Source of the DNA: Xenorhabdus anantnagensis
GTDB lineage: Bacteria; Pseudomonadota; Gammaproteobacteria; Enterobacterales; Enterobacteriaceae
DNA: 64,000 bases
Direction: 5' to 3'
Assembly: GCF_028598555.1 (NCBI RefSeq)
Contig: NZ_JAQRFN010000003.1
Location: forward strand, 1 to 64,000
This document shows, piece after piece, positions 1-9,379 of this stretch; the first letter of the stretch is position 1, and the number at the start of each line of letters is the position of its first letter. The notes under the pieces were generated by a model that worked only from the letters and a program-made list of their open reading frames with translations, ran no database searches and was not told where the DNA came from. The position numbers were made by a program, and so were the translations under genes.

Positions 1-36
1 CCTATCACTACGCTGCTGTGCGGCGGGAGGCATTTT

Positions 37-384
37 ATGCATATCGAAACATCAAATGTTGTGAAACTGCAAATTACGGATGTACCGAGACATGACCCTA
101 TTCATGTTTATTTGGAAGACTACGCCGACGGTCAGGGGAGAATAACTATCTCTGAATATGGTGAATCATGGACAGCGTATTGGGGAGCGATGGGCGGTTC
201 GCTATCCGATTTTATTCTCAAAGCTGATAACGGATACATCATCGGATATCTGGATGGCGTACTAAAAATGCGTAGTCAAAAATACAAATTTATGGACTCT
301 CGTCTAAATGCCGTGAAAGAAGCATTAAGGAGATTGCATGTACACACCGTGGAACCCCAATCCAAAAGCAATCCTCAGAGTTAA
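37..384 (+). CDS. Phage-type hypothetical protein
   Basis: A 115-residue protein with a strong ribosome binding site (GGGAGG) just upstream of the ATG. The N-terminal part, with a VVKLQITDV segment followed by a WTAYWGAMGG motif, resembles uncharacterised accessory proteins of lambdoid phages; I cannot assign a function. No signal peptide or membrane segment is visible. Its last 47 nt overlap the start of the next gene, consistent with a compact phage operon. Confidence 0.7.
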   Translation: MHIETSNVVKLQITDVPRHDPIHVYLEDYADGQGRITISEYGESWTAYWGAMGGSLSDFILKADNGYIIGYLDGVLKMRSQKYKFMDSRLNAVKEALRRLHVHTVEPQSKSNPQS

Positions 385-763
385 CGACCCCTACCCCATT
401 CCGACACACTGTCGATATTGCGGCAGGCACGTGATGATTGAGCATCACCTGAACGTATTTAAACGCATTCATGATAACCGCTGGCCGTGGTTATACCACT
501 GCTGGACATGTGGTGCGCGTGTCAGCATTCACCCTGAAACGGATATTCCGATGGGGACATTGGCAGATAAACCGACACGCAGCGCCAGAGCATTAGCTCA
601 TCGGTATTTCGATGATGTAGTTAGGAGTCGTAATTTGGAGCGCACGGAGGCGTACCGATGGTTAGCAAAACAACTGGAAATCAGTTTCAACGAATGTCAT
701 TTCGGCTGGTTTGATACTGAGATGTGTAATAAAGCAGCGAATATATGCAGGGGGTTTAGGTGA
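338..763 (+). CDS. Zinc-finger phage protein (DUF3268-like)
   Basis: A 141-residue protein that starts at an ATG preceded by AAGGAG with good spacing, inside the previous gene. Two CxxC pairs (HCRYCG near residue 25 and HCWTCG near residue 56) look like a small zinc-binding fold. The pattern, including a GTLAD motif and a C-terminal HFGWFD segment, matches the DUF3268 family of phage zinc-finger-containing proteins from memory. The stop overlaps the next gene's GTG. Molecular role unknown. Confidence 0.75.
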   Translation: MYTPWNPNPKAILRVNDPYPIPTHCRYCGRHVMIEHHLNVFKRIHDNRWPWLYHCWTCGARVSIHPETDIPMGTLADKPTRSARALAHRYFDDVVRSRNLERTEAYRWLAKQLEISFNECHFGWFDTEMCNKAANICRGFR

Positions 764-1029
764 GAAATAACATAGAATACGCAATAACAGGCGTTCATGA
801 TTTAACAGATCCGACAGATCGATATGAATTAGAAAATCCAGTATGGGATGATTCGTATCCCGATTATTTGGCTGAGGAATGTGCGGAATATTATTATTAT
901 AACGAGGATTGGGATAGTAAGAATTGGCCTATTGAGATAACTGTATTTAATAATGGTGAATCATTAGGAGTGTTTAGTATTGAGTTGTATCTGGAGCCTG
1001 TATTTTCAGCAACGAGGAAAAAACAATGA
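760..1029 (+). CDS. Small acidic phage-region protein
   Basis: An 89-residue, strongly acidic, tyrosine-rich protein (a YYYYNEDW stretch near residue 45). It starts with GTG, which overlaps the preceding TGA, and its stop overlaps the next ATG, so all three genes look translationally coupled. No domain is recognised. Small acidic proteins are common in phage early regions and some act as DNA mimics or inhibitors, but nothing here proves that. Confidence 0.6.
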   Translation: MRNNIEYAITGVHDLTDPTDRYELENPVWDDSYPDYLAEECAEYYYYNEDWDSKNWPIEITVFNNGESLGVFSIELYLEPVFSATRKKQ

Positions 1030-1517
1030 CTAATTTTACATCACTGGCAGACGGTGGCGAATTATCCCGTGAGGCGTGGGATGATTTTGTTAAACGATTG
1101 GAATATCAACACACGGTGCATTCTGTAGCAAGGAGTGCGGGGAGGATTATGAGCGGATTATTCGGAAGGAGATTAAGAATGGAAATCGAAGATGACATAT
1201 GGGACACAAAAGAAGCCGCAAAAAAGCTGAAAACAACACCAAGGACAGTTGCCTACCTAATATCTACTGGAGCTATCGAAGGAAAACGGGTAGGTAAGGG
1301 GTACAAAACAACAAAATCAGCAGTTCTTGCTTATATTAATAGCCCGATGCAAACTCATATAGCGAGCGAGGGTGGTCGTAATGGAGTGAAATCATGTCAA
1401 TCACCCAAAGAGAAGGAATATGGCACTGTCATTTCTTTACACCGTCAGGAAAGAGAATTAGGAAATCTCTTGGCACGAGGGACAAAAAGCAAGCACAGGA
1501 GTTGCATGACACGTTAA
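1026..1517 (+). CDS. HTH DNA-binding protein, possible excisionase
   Basis: A 163-residue protein whose ATG overlaps the previous stop (ATGA). Residues about 55-105 form a helix-turn-helix of the excisionase/MerR type: a [16 protein letters not shown] stretch, then a wing with [15 protein letters not shown]. The 3' end overlaps the integrase by 124 nt in another frame, as expected for a factor that works with the integrase. Its place directly before the integrase suggests a recombination directionality or regulatory factor. Internal ATGs at 1150 and 1180 are alternative starts that keep the HTH. Confidence 0.65.
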   Translation: MTNFTSLADGGELSREAWDDFVKRLEYQHTVHSVARSAGRIMSGLFGRRLRMEIEDDIWDTKEAAKKLKTTPRTVAYLISTGAIEGKRVGKGYKTTKSAVLAYINSPMQTHIASEGGRNGVKSCQSPKEKEYGTVISLHRQERELGNLLARGTKSKHRSCMTR

Positions 1518-2557
1518 AGGCAGAGGCATGGAGAGTTGACCAGCTTAATGATCTGCCTACTCGCACCTTTGAGGAATGTTGTATTCGTTGGCTTAGGGAA
1601 AAAGAGCATAAGAGATCATTGAATGATGACAAAACGAAAATTGAATTTTTCCTACAACATTTCTCTGGTCGAGATATCTCAACAATAACAGCGGATGAGG
1701 TTTATGATGCTGTTTCAAAAATGAAAAATCGCAAGCACTACCAGATTTGGGAAAGCAAACGTGATGCCGCATTAAGGAAAGGAAGAAAAACTCCTGTGTA
1801 TGAGGCGATCCCTGTTAGCCAGGCGACGAAAAGCCAGCATTTATCATTCTTTAGATCGCTGTTACGAGCAGCGGCTAATGAATGGAACTGGATAAAATCA
1901 GCGCCGGTTATTAAAACAAAAAAACCAATTAGTAAGCGTATCAGATGGCTAACCAAAGATGAAGCAGCAAGGCTAATAGAGTGTATGCCTGAAAGCATGA
2001 AGCCAATTGTTATCTTTGCGTTAGCAACCGGACTTAGACGCTCCAACATTATCGACCTAGAATGGCAACAGGTCGATATGCAAAGAAAGGTGGCATGGAT
2101 AAACCCAGAGAACGCCAAGGCTGGCAAAGCAATAGGTATAGCTCTCAATGATACTGCATGCCGAGTACTAAGGGATCAGATAGGCAAGCATTCCAGATGG
2201 GTATTTGTTCATACAAAAGCAAAGCATAGGCCAGATGGAACTCTAACACCTACGGTTAGAAAAATGCGAGTTGATGATAACAATGCTTGGAACTCAGGAT
2301 TGAAGCGAGCAGGAATAGAAGATTTCCGCTTCCATGATCTGAGGCATACGTGGGCTAGCTGGCTGGTTCAGTCAGACGTTCCATTGTCAATTTTGCAAGA
2401 GATGGGCGGATGGGAATCAATCGAAATGGTGAGGCGATATGCTCATTTAGCGCCTAATCACTTAAGCGAGCACGCACGTAAAATTGACTTACTTTTTGGA
2501 GATAACGACACAAATACGACACAAGGAGAAAATCAGGTAGGATTAAAACTAGCTTAA
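1394..2557 (+). CDS. Tyrosine site-specific integrase, DLP12/IntD-like
   Basis: A 387-residue tyrosine recombinase. The N-terminal arm-binding and SAM-like region is followed by the catalytic domain: the first Arg in [10 protein letters not shown], HxxR in FHDLRHTW, the GGW box in LQEMGGWES, and the nucleophilic Tyr in VRRYAHLAP. It strongly resembles the DLP12 integrase (intD) of E. coli, which recombines at argU. GGAG precedes the ATG at 1394 with 7-nt spacing. The gene points at the tRNA, so attR or attL should be the tRNA 3' end. It is full length and looks functional. Confidence 0.95.
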   Translation: MSITQREGIWHCHFFTPSGKRIRKSLGTRDKKQAQELHDTLKAEAWRVDQLNDLPTRTFEECCIRWLREKEHKRSLNDDKTKIEFFLQHFSGRDISTITADEVYDAVSKMKNRKHYQIWESKRDAALRKGRKTPVYEAIPVSQATKSQHLSFFRSLLRAAANEWNWIKSAPVIKTKKPISKRIRWLTKDEAARLIECMPESMKPIVIFALATGLRRSNIIDLEWQQVDMQRKVAWINPENAKAGKAIGIALNDTACRVLRDQIGKHSRWVFVHTKAKHRPDGTLTPTVRKMRVDDNNAWNSGLKRAGIEDFRFHDLRHTWASWLVQSDVPLSILQEMGGWESIEMVRRYAHLAPNHLSEHARKIDLLFGDNDTNTTQGENQVGLKLA

Positions 2558-2572
2558 CTTATTGATTTTAAA

Positions 2573-2649
2573 TGGTACGCCCTACAGGATTCGAACCTGT
2601 GACCTACGGCTTAGAAGGCCGTTGCTCTATCCAGCTGAGCTAAGGGCGC
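2573..2649 (-). tRNA. argU: tRNA-Arg(UCU), argU-type; integration site
   Basis: A 77-nt cloverleaf with encoded CCA on the minus strand. The anticodon loop reads CTTCTAA (anticodon TCT) and the T-arm is ACAGG-TTCGAAT-CCTGT. It closely matches E. coli argU and sits beside folD as there. The acceptor stem pairs fully except the first pair, a G1-U72 wobble where E. coli argU has G-C. The 3' end faces the integrase, so the element boundary probably lies inside this gene and its last bases may have been supplied by the element. Confidence 0.95.
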
Positions 2650-2839
2650 ATTATGGTATGCAGAATAAGAAACATCACTAATGCGTTAATGCAGCACCGG
2701 ATTATACGGGCATAATGGAATGAGTCAATGGGCTTTTCGTTCATATGCTCATTTTATGATTACCAATAAAACTGACAGGCGGTTCATGTTCTGACAAAAT
2801 AGCACTTATTCCTATACTTGATGATGGAATCTTAAATAC

Positions 2840-3715
2840 ATGTCAGCAAAAATTATTGATGGGAAAACGATTGCGCAGACAATCAGAAGCGAAGTTGCAG
2901 AAAAAGTCAGGCAACGTGTTGCAGCCGGAAAACGAGCACCGGGTCTTGCCGTCGTTTTAGTGGGCGAAAATCCCGCTTCTCAAATTTATGTCGCAAGCAA
3001 ACGCCGCGCCTGTGAAGAAGTCGGTTTTATGTCACGCTCTTATGATCTGCCTGATACCACCAGCGAAGCCGAATTACTCTCCTTAATAGATAATCTAAAC
3101 GCCGATACTGAAATCGACGGTATTTTAGTTCAACTCCCTCTGCCTGCCGGCATTGATAATGTCAAAGTATTGGAACGTATTCACCCCGATAAGGATGTGG
3201 ATGGTTTCCACCCTTATAATATCGGCCGTCTATGCCAACGTGCCCCAAAACTGCGCCCTTGTACTCCCCGTGGGATTGTAACTTTGCTTGAGCGCTGCAA
3301 TATCAATACTTATGGGTTAAATGCGGTTATTATTGGTGCTTCTAATATCGTTGGACGCCCGATGAGCCTTGAATTGTTGCTGGCAGGCTGTACGACTACG
3401 GTAACGCATCGCTTTACCAAAAATTTACGCCAGCATGTTGAACAAGCTGACTTACTGATCGTCGCGGTCGGTAAACCAAATTTTATTCCCGGTGAGTGGA
3501 TTAAACCTGGCGCGATTGTGATTGATGTCGGCATTAATCGACTGGAAAATGGCAAAGTCATTGGTGATGTAGATTTCGATAACGCGTCCGAACGCGCAAG
3601 TTGGATCTCCCCGGTGCCCGGTGGTGTTGGCCCGATGACCGTTGCAACATTAATTCAAAATACCTTGCAGGCTTGCGAGGAATATCATGATGTAGATACA
3701 ACTGAAGGTTACTAA
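2840..3715 (+). CDS. folD: Methylenetetrahydrofolate dehydrogenase/cyclohydrolase FolD
   Basis: A 291-residue cytosolic bifunctional enzyme that oxidises 5,10-methylene-THF with NADP and hydrolyses the product to 10-formyl-THF for purine and formyl-Met synthesis. It has the catalytic YVASK motif (Lys54), the LVQLPLP signature, the DVDGFHP motif and the NADP-binding GASNIVGRP segment. Length and sequence match E. coli FolD almost throughout. ybcJ overlaps its stop by 1 nt (TAATG), so the two are probably cotranscribed. Confidence 0.98.
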   Translation: MSAKIIDGKTIAQTIRSEVAEKVRQRVAAGKRAPGLAVVLVGENPASQIYVASKRRACEEVGFMSRSYDLPDTTSEAELLSLIDNLNADTEIDGILVQLPLPAGIDNVKVLERIHPDKDVDGFHPYNIGRLCQRAPKLRPCTPRGIVTLLERCNINTYGLNAVIIGASNIVGRPMSLELLLAGCTTTVTHRFTKNLRQHVEQADLLIVAVGKPNFIPGEWIKPGAIVIDVGINRLENGKVIGDVDFDNASERASWISPVPGGVGPMTVATLIQNTLQACEEYHDVDTTEGY

Positions 3716-3927
3716 TGGAAATTTTTTGTTTAGATGGTCACCCTTATGTCGAATTATGTGATTTGCTGAAACTTCAAGGGTGGTGTGAAAGTGGGGCTGC
3801 GGCAAAAACAGTGATTGCAGAAGGTTTGGTGGAAGTCGATTCTCAAGTTGAAACCCGTAAACGCTGCAAAATTGTTGCCGGTAAAATGGTCACTTTTAAT
3901 GACGAATCCGTTCGCGTTGAAGAGTAA
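3715..3927 (+). CDS. ybcJ: YbcJ, small S4-like RNA-binding protein
   Basis: A 70-residue protein matching E. coli YbcJ. The fold is S4/Hsp15-like: an LCDLLKLQGW helix, then an AEGLVEVDSQVETRKR turn and a KIVAG strand. Members bind RNA, and the cellular role is not settled. Its ATG overlaps the folD stop, which indicates translational coupling; this adjacency is also found in E. coli. Confidence 0.93.
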   Translation: MEIFCLDGHPYVELCDLLKLQGWCESGAAAKTVIAEGLVEVDSQVETRKRCKIVAGKMVTFNDESVRVEE

Positions 3928-3973
3928 CTTAGTGGGATTGCATCCCCGCTAACGTCCTTCAGAAAAACGGTAT

Positions 3974-4030
3974 GTTATACCCAAATATATCTCAAGTTGC
4001 AGCCAACAAAGCTGCAACTTGAAACTCCAA
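3974..4030. repeat. Dispersed inverted repeat of Photorhabdus/Xenorhabdus type
   Basis: A TATACCCAAATA leader is followed by a perfect 11-bp inverted repeat, CAAGTTGCAGC at 3993-4003 and its complement at 4011-4021, with a 7-nt loop. The TATACCCAAATA...CAAGTTGCAGC pattern recalls a short intergenic repeat common in Photorhabdus and Xenorhabdus. It lies just after ybcJ and may also act as an RNA hairpin. No T-run follows, so it is not a classical terminator. Confidence 0.6.
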
Positions 4031-4174
4031 GAATCAATCCAAGAAAAATATTAAACGTCTAATGATATCGATATTTCTGACAGTAAATTTATCCGGTTTT
4101 ACCCGCAGGATATGTGACATTGACGATGTCTTGATAAACAATTATGTCAGCAATGTTTTGGTTTTCTAATAAGT

Positions 4175-4183
4175 TGCTATACT
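4175..4183 (+). promoter_or_regulatory. Extended -10 promoter of the 78-aa orphan gene
   Basis: TGC-TATACT is an extended -10 element, 35 nt before the ATG at 4218. No good -35 box is visible, which is common for extended -10 promoters. GGAG with 6-nt spacing precedes the start codon. Confidence 0.5.
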
Positions 4184-4217
4184 GAGAGGCTTACGTACAA
4201 CTGAAACGGAGTTAATT

Positions 4218-4454
4218 ATGTTAAGTAATAGAGCTGCAAGAAGGTTGTTGGGTTTGCCTTATAAATTAAGTAATTCTAAACGTCGAGTAAAAATTTCTCT
4301 TCTCAATTCTGCTTCCGGTGATAATACACATCAAGTACCAGAGCATCTGAGTAATTCCTCTTTTGTTTCCATGAAACGGGACTCAGCTTCTGGAAAAGTC
4401 ACCTATTACGCTGTAAATGCTTTTTATCCTGAGTATCTAAACGCTCATCGATAA
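4218..4454 (+). CDS. Orphan small basic protein
   Basis: A 78-residue, Arg/Lys- and Ser-rich protein that I do not recognise. The N-terminus is strongly basic (RAARRLLG, then SKRRVKI), the middle is Ser/Asn-rich, and the C-terminus is aromatic (TYYAVNAFYPEY). No signal peptide or membrane helix is seen. It has its own extended -10 promoter and a clear ribosome binding site, so it looks expressed. It stands alone between ybcJ and the convergent cysS, where E. coli has ybcI, so it is an insertion or replacement. The basic N-terminus might bind nucleic acid; this is a guess. Confidence 0.6.
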   Translation: MLSNRAARRLLGLPYKLSNSKRRVKISLLNSASGDNTHQVPEHLSNSSFVSMKRDSASGKVTYYAVNAFYPEYLNAHR

Positions 4455-4480
4455 ATCTGCCGATTTTTATTCTGCTCATA

Positions 4481-4522
4481 TATACAACACAGCTAGGTAT
4501 TTATACAACACAGCTAAGTATT
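4481..4522. repeat. 21-bp tandem duplication
   Basis: Two adjacent 21-bp copies (4481-4501 and 4502-4522), differing at one base, lie between the orphan gene and the cysS terminator. This is one of many such short tandem duplications in the window. Confidence 0.9.
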
Positions 4523-4558
4523 GCAGCTAAAAATATCGTTATGAAAGTGTAAATTCGA

Positions 4559-4593
4559 TAAAAAAACTGAACCGCCCATCTAAGGGGCGGTTC
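4559..4593 (-). terminator. Rho-independent terminator of cysS
   Basis: A perfect 9-bp GC-rich stem (GAACCGCCC at 4569-4577 with its complement at 4585-4593) is followed on the minus strand by a T-run (positions 4566-4559). It lies 10 nt past the cysS stop. Confidence 0.9.
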
Positions 4594-4602
4594 TGGAATA
4601 AA

Positions 4603-5985
4603 TTACTTACGGCGCCATATTGTTCCTTGTGGCCCATCTTCCAACTCAATTCCCATTTCACTTAACTGGCCGCGTGCCGCATCAGCCAAAGCCCACTCTT
4701 TATTTTTACGAGCATCGTTACGTTGTTTGATTAGCGCTTCGATTTGGGCTACGTCATCGTCTGCCTGTGCTCCACCTTGCAGAAAATGTTCTGGATCTTG
4801 TTCCAAAAGACCGAGAATACCCGCTAAATTACGCAGTTCAGCAGCCAGACCATTAGCTGCTGCCATGTCTTCTGCCTTCAGGCGGTTCAGTTCACGCGCT
4901 ATGTCAAACAGGACTGAATACGCTTCCGGTGTGTTGAAATCATCGTTCATTGCTTCAGTAAAACGGGCTTCAAACGCTTCTCCACCAGCAGGTTGAGCAG
5001 ATTTATCTGTACCACGCAGGGATGTATACAAGCGCTCAAGGGAAGTACGCGCTTGTTTCAGGTTCTCTTCCGTATAATTCAACTGGCTGCGATAGTGGCC
5101 GGACAGCAGGAAATAACGCACGGTTTCAGCATCGTAATATTCCAGCACATCACGGATGGTAAAGAAGTTGTTCAATGATTTGGACATCTTCTCTTTATCT
5201 ATCATAACCATACCGGAATGCATCCAATAATTGACGTAAGGACCATCATGAGCGCAAGTTGATTGTGCAATCTCATTTTCATGGTGCGGGAACATCAAAT
5301 CAGAACCACCACCATGAATATCAAAATGGTGACCCAGCGCCTTGCCGTTCATTGCGGAACATTCAATATGCCAGCCCGGACGGCCTGCACCCCACGGAGA
5401 CTCCCAGCTCGGCTCACCCGGCTTGGACATTTTCCACAACACGAAATCCATTGGGTTACGTTTTACATCTGCCACTTCAACACGGGCACCAGCCTGCAAT
5501 TGTTCCAAATCCTGACGGGAAAGCAGTCCATAATTAGGATTGGTGTCAATGGAGAACATGACATCACCATTCGCGGCAACATAAGCATGACCACGCTTAA
5601 TCAGCTCTTCCGTAATTTCAATGATTTCTGGGATATGTTGTGTTGCACGAGGCTCTAAATCCGGACGCAAGAGATTCAATGTATCAAAGTCACTGTGCAT
5701 TTCTGCCAACATGCGTGTGGTCAAATCGTCACAGCTTTCCTTATTTTCGGTTGCACGTTTGATAATTTTGTCATCAACATCAGTAACGTTACGGACATAC
5801 GTCAGATCATATCCCAGATAACGCAGGTAACGGGCAATAACATCAAATGCAACGAATGTTCTGCCATGACCGATATGACACAAGTCATAAATGGTAATGC
5901 CACACACGTACATGCCCACTTTCCCTTCGTGAATCGGCTTAAATTCTTCTTTTTGACGGCTGAGAGTATTGAAAATTTTTAGCAT
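4603..5985 (-). CDS. cysS: Cysteinyl-tRNA synthetase
   Basis: A 460-residue class I aminoacyl-tRNA synthetase that charges tRNA-Cys in the cytosol. It has the HIGH motif (HIGHGRT near residue 38), the zinc site (Cys in YVCGIT, with CSAMN and HHENEIAQ), and the KMSKS loop (EKMSKSLNN). Its length equals that of the E. coli enzyme (461). It is transcribed divergently from ppiB, as in E. coli, and ends in its own terminator. Confidence 0.98.
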   Translation of the reverse strand: MLKIFNTLSRQKEEFKPIHEGKVGMYVCGITIYDLCHIGHGRTFVAFDVIARYLRYLGYDLTYVRNVTDVDDKIIKRATENKESCDDLTTRMLAEMHSDFDTLNLLRPDLEPRATQHIPEIIEITEELIKRGHAYVAANGDVMFSIDTNPNYGLLSRQDLEQLQAGARVEVADVKRNPMDFVLWKMSKPGEPSWESPWGAGRPGWHIECSAMNGKALGHHFDIHGGGSDLMFPHHENEIAQSTCAHDGPYVNYWMHSGMVMIDKEKMSKSLNNFFTIRDVLEYYDAETVRYFLLSGHYRSQLNYTEENLKQARTSLERLYTSLRGTDKSAQPAGGEAFEARFTEAMNDDFNTPEAYSVLFDIARELNRLKAEDMAAANGLAAELRNLAGILGLLEQDPEHFLQGGAQADDDVAQIEALIKQRNDARKNKEWALADAARGQLSEMGIELEDGPQGTIWRRK

Positions 5986-6257
5986 CAGTGGGTTTTCCGT
6001 AAAAATTGATGTACGTGTAATAAAATCAAATGAGTTGATTGATTATAGGCTTCTTTATCAGCGTCATAAATAAACGAGGCATAGAGAAGTCAGGTGAGGT
6101 ATTTCACCTTGATATGCAATGCTTTGCAAGTACCACAAGCCACCTTATTCTGATGCAGCCCAGAGTACTGACTCAAAATCTGAGATGTGATATAACAACG
6201 GTTGTTCCGAATCCCCTAAATACGGGGTTAATCAAAACTATTATTAGGATTTTTATT

Positions 6258-6752
6258 ATGGTGACTTTCCACACCAACTTTGGCGATATCGTAATCAAAA
6301 CATTCGCTGATAAAGCACCTGTAACTGTTGAAAACTTCCTGAGTTACTGTTCTGAAGGTTTTTATGACAACACAATTTTTCACCGTGTTATCAATGGCTT
6401 CATGATTCAAGGCGGTGGCTTTGAGCCAGGCATGAAGCAGAAAATGACTAAGGATACGATTAAGAACGAAGCCAACAATGGCCTGAAAAACAACCGTGGC
6501 ACTCTCGCAATGGCGCGTACCAATGATCCACACTCTGCAACTGCCCAATTCTTCATTAACGTTGTGGATAACGATTTCCTGAACTTCCGTTCAGAGCGTC
6601 CAGATGGATGGGGTTATTGTGTATTTGCTGAAGTCGTTGATGGCATGGATGTGGTTGATAAAATCAAAGGTGTTTCCACTGGCCGCAGCGGTATGCACCA
6701 AGATGTACCACGTGAAGATGTGATCATTGAACGTGTGACTGTCAGCGAATAA
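6258..6752 (+). CDS. ppiB: Peptidyl-prolyl isomerase B (cyclophilin)
   Basis: A 164-residue cytosolic cyclophilin with the [13 protein letters not shown] and [19 protein letters not shown] motifs that carry the catalytic Arg, Phe and Gln residues. The reading frame is open further upstream to 6039, but homology to E. coli PpiB (164 aa, same start) and a TAGGAT box before the ATG fix the start at 6258. lpxH follows 44 nt downstream in the same direction, as in E. coli. Its 3' end takes part in a tandem duplication (6741-6790). Confidence 0.97.
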   Translation: MVTFHTNFGDIVIKTFADKAPVTVENFLSYCSEGFYDNTIFHRVINGFMIQGGGFEPGMKQKMTKDTIKNEANNGLKNNRGTLAMARTNDPHSATAQFFINVVDNDFLNFRSERPDGWGYCVFAEVVDGMDVVDKIKGVSTGRSGMHQDVPREDVIIERVTVSE

Positions 6753-6790
6753 TTACTGTCAGAGAATAGTTACTTCAGAGAATAATTAAT
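6741..6790. repeat. 17-bp degenerate tandem triplication over the ppiB stop
   Basis: Three copies of about 17 bp (6741-6757, 6758-6774, 6775-6790). The first copy contains the last ppiB codons and the TAA; the others lie in the short gap before lpxH. The copies differ at a few positions. Confidence 0.8.
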
Positions 6791-6796
6791 CGTTAC

Positions 6797-7519
6797 ATGA
6801 GTACACTGTTTATTGCAGATTTACATCTTAGTGAACAAGAACCGGCAATCACTGCCGGTTTTCTGCGTTTTTTACGTGAAGATGCAATTCATGCTGAAAG
6901 TCTTTATATCCTCGGTGATTTTTTTGATTACTGGATTGGTGATGATGATCCCAACCCACTACACACTAAAATCGCCCAAGCACTTAATGAACTGAAACAA
7001 AAAGGTATTCCTTGTTATTTCATTCATGGCAATCGTGATTTTTTGCTTAGTTCCCGTTTTGCCGGAGAGAGCGGCTTGATCCTGCTACCACAGGAAAAGG
7101 TGCTGGAATTGTACGGTAAACGTATTCTGATTTTGCATGGCGATACCCTATGCACTGATGATATCGGCTATCAGCAGTATCGTAAGCGAGTACATACTCC
7201 GTGGATACAGCGGTTATTCCTGTTTCTCCCTTTATTTATCCGCTTGAAAATTGCGGCCAAAATGCGGGCGGGCAGCCAATACGCCAACAGCCAAAAATCC
7301 AAATCTATTATGGATGTCAATCAAGAAGCTGTTATCGAGCATTTCAAAAAGCATCAGGCAGATTGGATAATTCACGGGCATACGCATCGCCCTGCAATAC
7401 ACGATATTCAACTTGGCGATAAAGTTGTACATCGTGGTGTATTAGGAGCATGGCATGACCAAGGTTCAATGTTTAAAGTCACAGAAACGTCCATTGAATT
7501 GATATCCTTCCCTTTGTGA
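6797..7519 (+). CDS. lpxH: UDP-2,3-diacylglucosamine pyrophosphatase LpxH
   Basis: A 240-residue peripheral membrane metallophosphoesterase that converts UDP-2,3-diacylglucosamine to lipid X in lipid A synthesis. The metal-binding motifs are all present: IADLHL, LGDFFD, HGNRD, LHGDTLC and HGHTHRP. Length equals that of E. coli LpxH. It lies 44 nt after ppiB and is probably in the same transcript. No strong ribosome binding site is seen; the gap is filled by the tandem repeat. Confidence 0.97.
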   Translation: MSTLFIADLHLSEQEPAITAGFLRFLREDAIHAESLYILGDFFDYWIGDDDPNPLHTKIAQALNELKQKGIPCYFIHGNRDFLLSSRFAGESGLILLPQEKVLELYGKRILILHGDTLCTDDIGYQQYRKRVHTPWIQRLFLFLPLFIRLKIAAKMRAGSQYANSQKSKSIMDVNQEAVIEHFKKHQADWIIHGHTHRPAIHDIQLGDKVVHRGVLGAWHDQGSMFKVTETSIELISFPL

Positions 7520-7616
7520 CTACTCCCCGCCCTATCGGGCGAGGCTTCTCACTTCACAGGCCGCTGCTTGTGCCTAAGCTATTTTGCTTATTTTGGAAAA
7601 ATCCACAAACCAATCG

Positions 7617-7654
7617 ACGCAAACGTTTTCCTTGTGCAATTAGCGTGATATGAT
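7617..7654 (+). promoter_or_regulatory. PurR operator and purE promoter
   Basis: ACGCAAACGTTTTCCT at 7617-7632 matches the PurR consensus, and an extended -10 (TGA-TATGAT, hexamer 7649-7654) follows. The operator overlaps the place of the -35 box, so hypoxanthine- or guanine-bound PurR should block purEK, as in E. coli. Confidence 0.85.
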
Positions 7655-7713
7655 CCGTCATCTGAAATTTCATCTTTGTTCTGGTAGACACCCCATACAG
7701 GAGCATCTGATTT

Positions 7714-8268
7714 ATGACGTCCAGTCCTGATCCCACAACAGCTATGACTTCTACAACAGAAATAGAGCACCAGCACCACGCCAAAATTGCCATCGTCATG
7801 GGTTCGAAAAGCGACTGGGCAACGATGCAACATGCAGCCGATATTTTGACCTCTCTTGCTATTCCTTTCCATGTTGAAATTGTTTCAGCACACAGAACAC
7901 CGGATAAACTTTTTCATTTCGCAGAACAGGCGAAAGAAAACGGTTTTGATGTGATTATCGCTGGTGCAGGTGGTGCGGCACATTTACCGGGAATGTTGGC
8001 AGCCAAAACTTTAGTGCCTGTGTTTGGCGTTCCGGTACAAAGCGCTGCGCTTAGCGGTGTCGATAGCCTGTACTCTATTGTGCAAATGCCAAAAGGCATT
8101 CCTGTTGGCACATTGGCCATTGGTAAAGCAGGAGCAGCAAATGCCGCATTGTTGGCAGCCCAAGTGCTGGCTTTGCATGACAGCGCTCTGTTTCAACGTT
8201 TGTCAGATTGGCGCAATGAACAGACACAAACTGTCTTGGATAATCCAGATCCACGGGAGGATGCATGA
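7714..8268 (+). CDS. purE: N5-carboxyaminoimidazole ribonucleotide mutase PurE
   Basis: A 184-residue cytosolic enzyme that converts N5-CAIR to CAIR in purine synthesis. The class I core is clear: [17 protein letters not shown] (IVSAHRTPD) with the catalytic His, and [12 protein letters not shown]. An extra 15 or so N-terminal residues rich in Thr/His precede the core compared with E. coli (169 aa). The start at 7714 has AGGAG upstream; ATG at 7744 is an alternative. purK overlaps by 4 nt. Confidence 0.97.
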   Translation: MTSSPDPTTAMTSTTEIEHQHHAKIAIVMGSKSDWATMQHAADILTSLAIPFHVEIVSAHRTPDKLFHFAEQAKENGFDVIIAGAGGAAHLPGMLAAKTLVPVFGVPVQSAALSGVDSLYSIVQMPKGIPVGTLAIGKAGAANAALLAAQVLALHDSALFQRLSDWRNEQTQTVLDNPDPREDA

Positions 8269-9359
8269 AGCCCGTTTGTGTACTGGGAAATGGTCAGTTA
8301 GGCAGAATGTTGCGTCAAGCAGGTGAACCGCTGGGGATCACTGTTTATCCTGTTGGGTTGGATGCCGAGCCGGAAGCTGTGCCTTATCAAAGCAGCGTAA
8401 TCACCGCAGAAATTGAGCGCTGGCCAGAAACCGCATTAACCCGGGAGCTGGCGCATCATAAGGCTTTTATCAATCGCGATATTTTTCCACGACTGGCTGA
8501 TCGTTTGCCACAAAAACAGCTCATGGACACATTGGGCCTGGCAACCGCACCGTGGAAACTGCTTTCCACCCCCGACCAATGGTCCCAGCTATTTACGGAG
8601 TTAGGGGATTTCATCATTGTGAAACGCCGGACAGGCGGTTATGACGGACGTGGGCAATGGCGTATCCGGCCGGGTGATGAAACAATTCTTCCGCCAGAAG
8701 TTTACGGTGAATGTATTGTAGAACAAGGCATTCCGTTTTCGGGAGAAGTATCTCTGGTTGGTGCCCGTAATGCCAAAGGTGAATCAGTCTTCTATACACT
8801 GACTCACAATTTGCATCAAGAAGGTATTTTGCGTACCAGTGTTGCTTTGCCTGATTCTGCCGATCAGCAATTTCAACAACAGTTTCAACAAAAATTTCAA
8901 CAACAAGCAGAGAAGATGCTGTCCGCCATTATGAATCACCTGGGCTATGTGGGTGTTATGGCGATGGAATGCTTCATTGTTGGCGAGAATTTATTGATCA
9001 ATGAACTGGCTCCACGGGTTCACAATAGTGGTCACTGGACACAAAACGGGGCTTCTATCAGCCAGTTTGAACTTCACCTACGAGCGATCTTGAATTTACC
9101 TATGCCGCAACCAGAAATATTTGCGCCATCCGTCATGATCAACCTGATCGGTACAGGAATAAACCCTGCATGGCTTAGTTTGCCGCTGGTTCGTTTACAT
9201 TGGTATGAAAAAGAAGTTCGCCCTGTGCGTAAAGTCGGTCACTTAAATGTGACTCATGCGGATAAGGGGATATTGCAATCTACGTTACAAGAATTAGCGC
9301 TATTATTGCCCGCTGAATATCAAAGTGGTCTTGAATGGGCACAATCTAAATTAAACTGA
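8265..9359 (+). CDS. purK: N5-carboxyaminoimidazole ribonucleotide synthase PurK
   Basis: A 364-residue ATP-grasp enzyme that makes N5-CAIR from AIR, bicarbonate and ATP, feeding PurE. It starts [10 protein letters not shown]; the ATP-grasp loop ([11 protein letters not shown]) and metal-binding [15 protein letters not shown] are present. It overlaps purE by ATGA and is regulated with it by PurR. Odd feature: a Gln/Phe-rich insert near residues 201-212 is encoded by three 12-bp repeats and sits in a variable surface region, so it is probably tolerated. Confidence 0.97.
   Translation: MKPVCVLGNGQLGRMLRQAGEPLGITVYPVGLDAEPEAVPYQSSVITAEIERWPETALTRELAHHKAFINRDIFPRLADRLPQKQLMDTLGLATAPWKLLSTPDQWSQLFTELGDFIIVKRRTGGYDGRGQWRIRPGDETILPPEVYGECIVEQGIPFSGEVSLVGARNAKGESVFYTLTHNLHQEGILRTSVALPDSADQQFQQQFQQKFQQQAEKMLSAIMNHLGYVGVMAMECFIVGENLLINELAPRVHNSGHWTQNGASISQFELHLRAILNLPMPQPEIFAPSVMINLIGTGINPAWLSLPLVRLHWYEKEVRPVRKVGHLNVTHADKGILQSTLQELALLLPAEYQSGLEWAQSKLN
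8865..8900 (+). repeat. 12-bp tandem triplication inside purK
   Basis: Three 12-bp units (8865-8876, 8877-8888, 8889-8900) encode [12 protein letters not shown]. The unit length is a multiple of three, so purK stays in frame. Confidence 0.85.
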
Positions 9360-9379
9360 CCCCATCATGATCAGCGCAA

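Larger units (their letters stand above)
1..2575 (+). mobile_element. Right end of an integrative element/prophage at tRNA-Arg
   Basis: Four short, tightly overlapping phage-type genes run rightward into a tyrosine integrase whose end lies 15 nt from the 3' end of a tRNA-Arg(UCU) gene. That is the usual geometry of a tRNA-integrating phage or island: integrase next to the tRNA 3' end. The integrase closely resembles that of the E. coli cryptic prophage DLP12, which sits at argU, and here too the tRNA is of the argU type. The element extends left of the window, so its left end, size and cargo cannot be seen. Confidence 0.85.

Noticed and set aside
5263..5982. Long plus-strand frames within cysS
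   Set aside because: They are antisense shadows of a well-conserved gene, without ribosome binding sites or homology.
6039..6257. N-terminal extension of PpiB
   Set aside because: E. coli PpiB starts at the residue coded at 6258, and the region upstream reads as non-coding leader.
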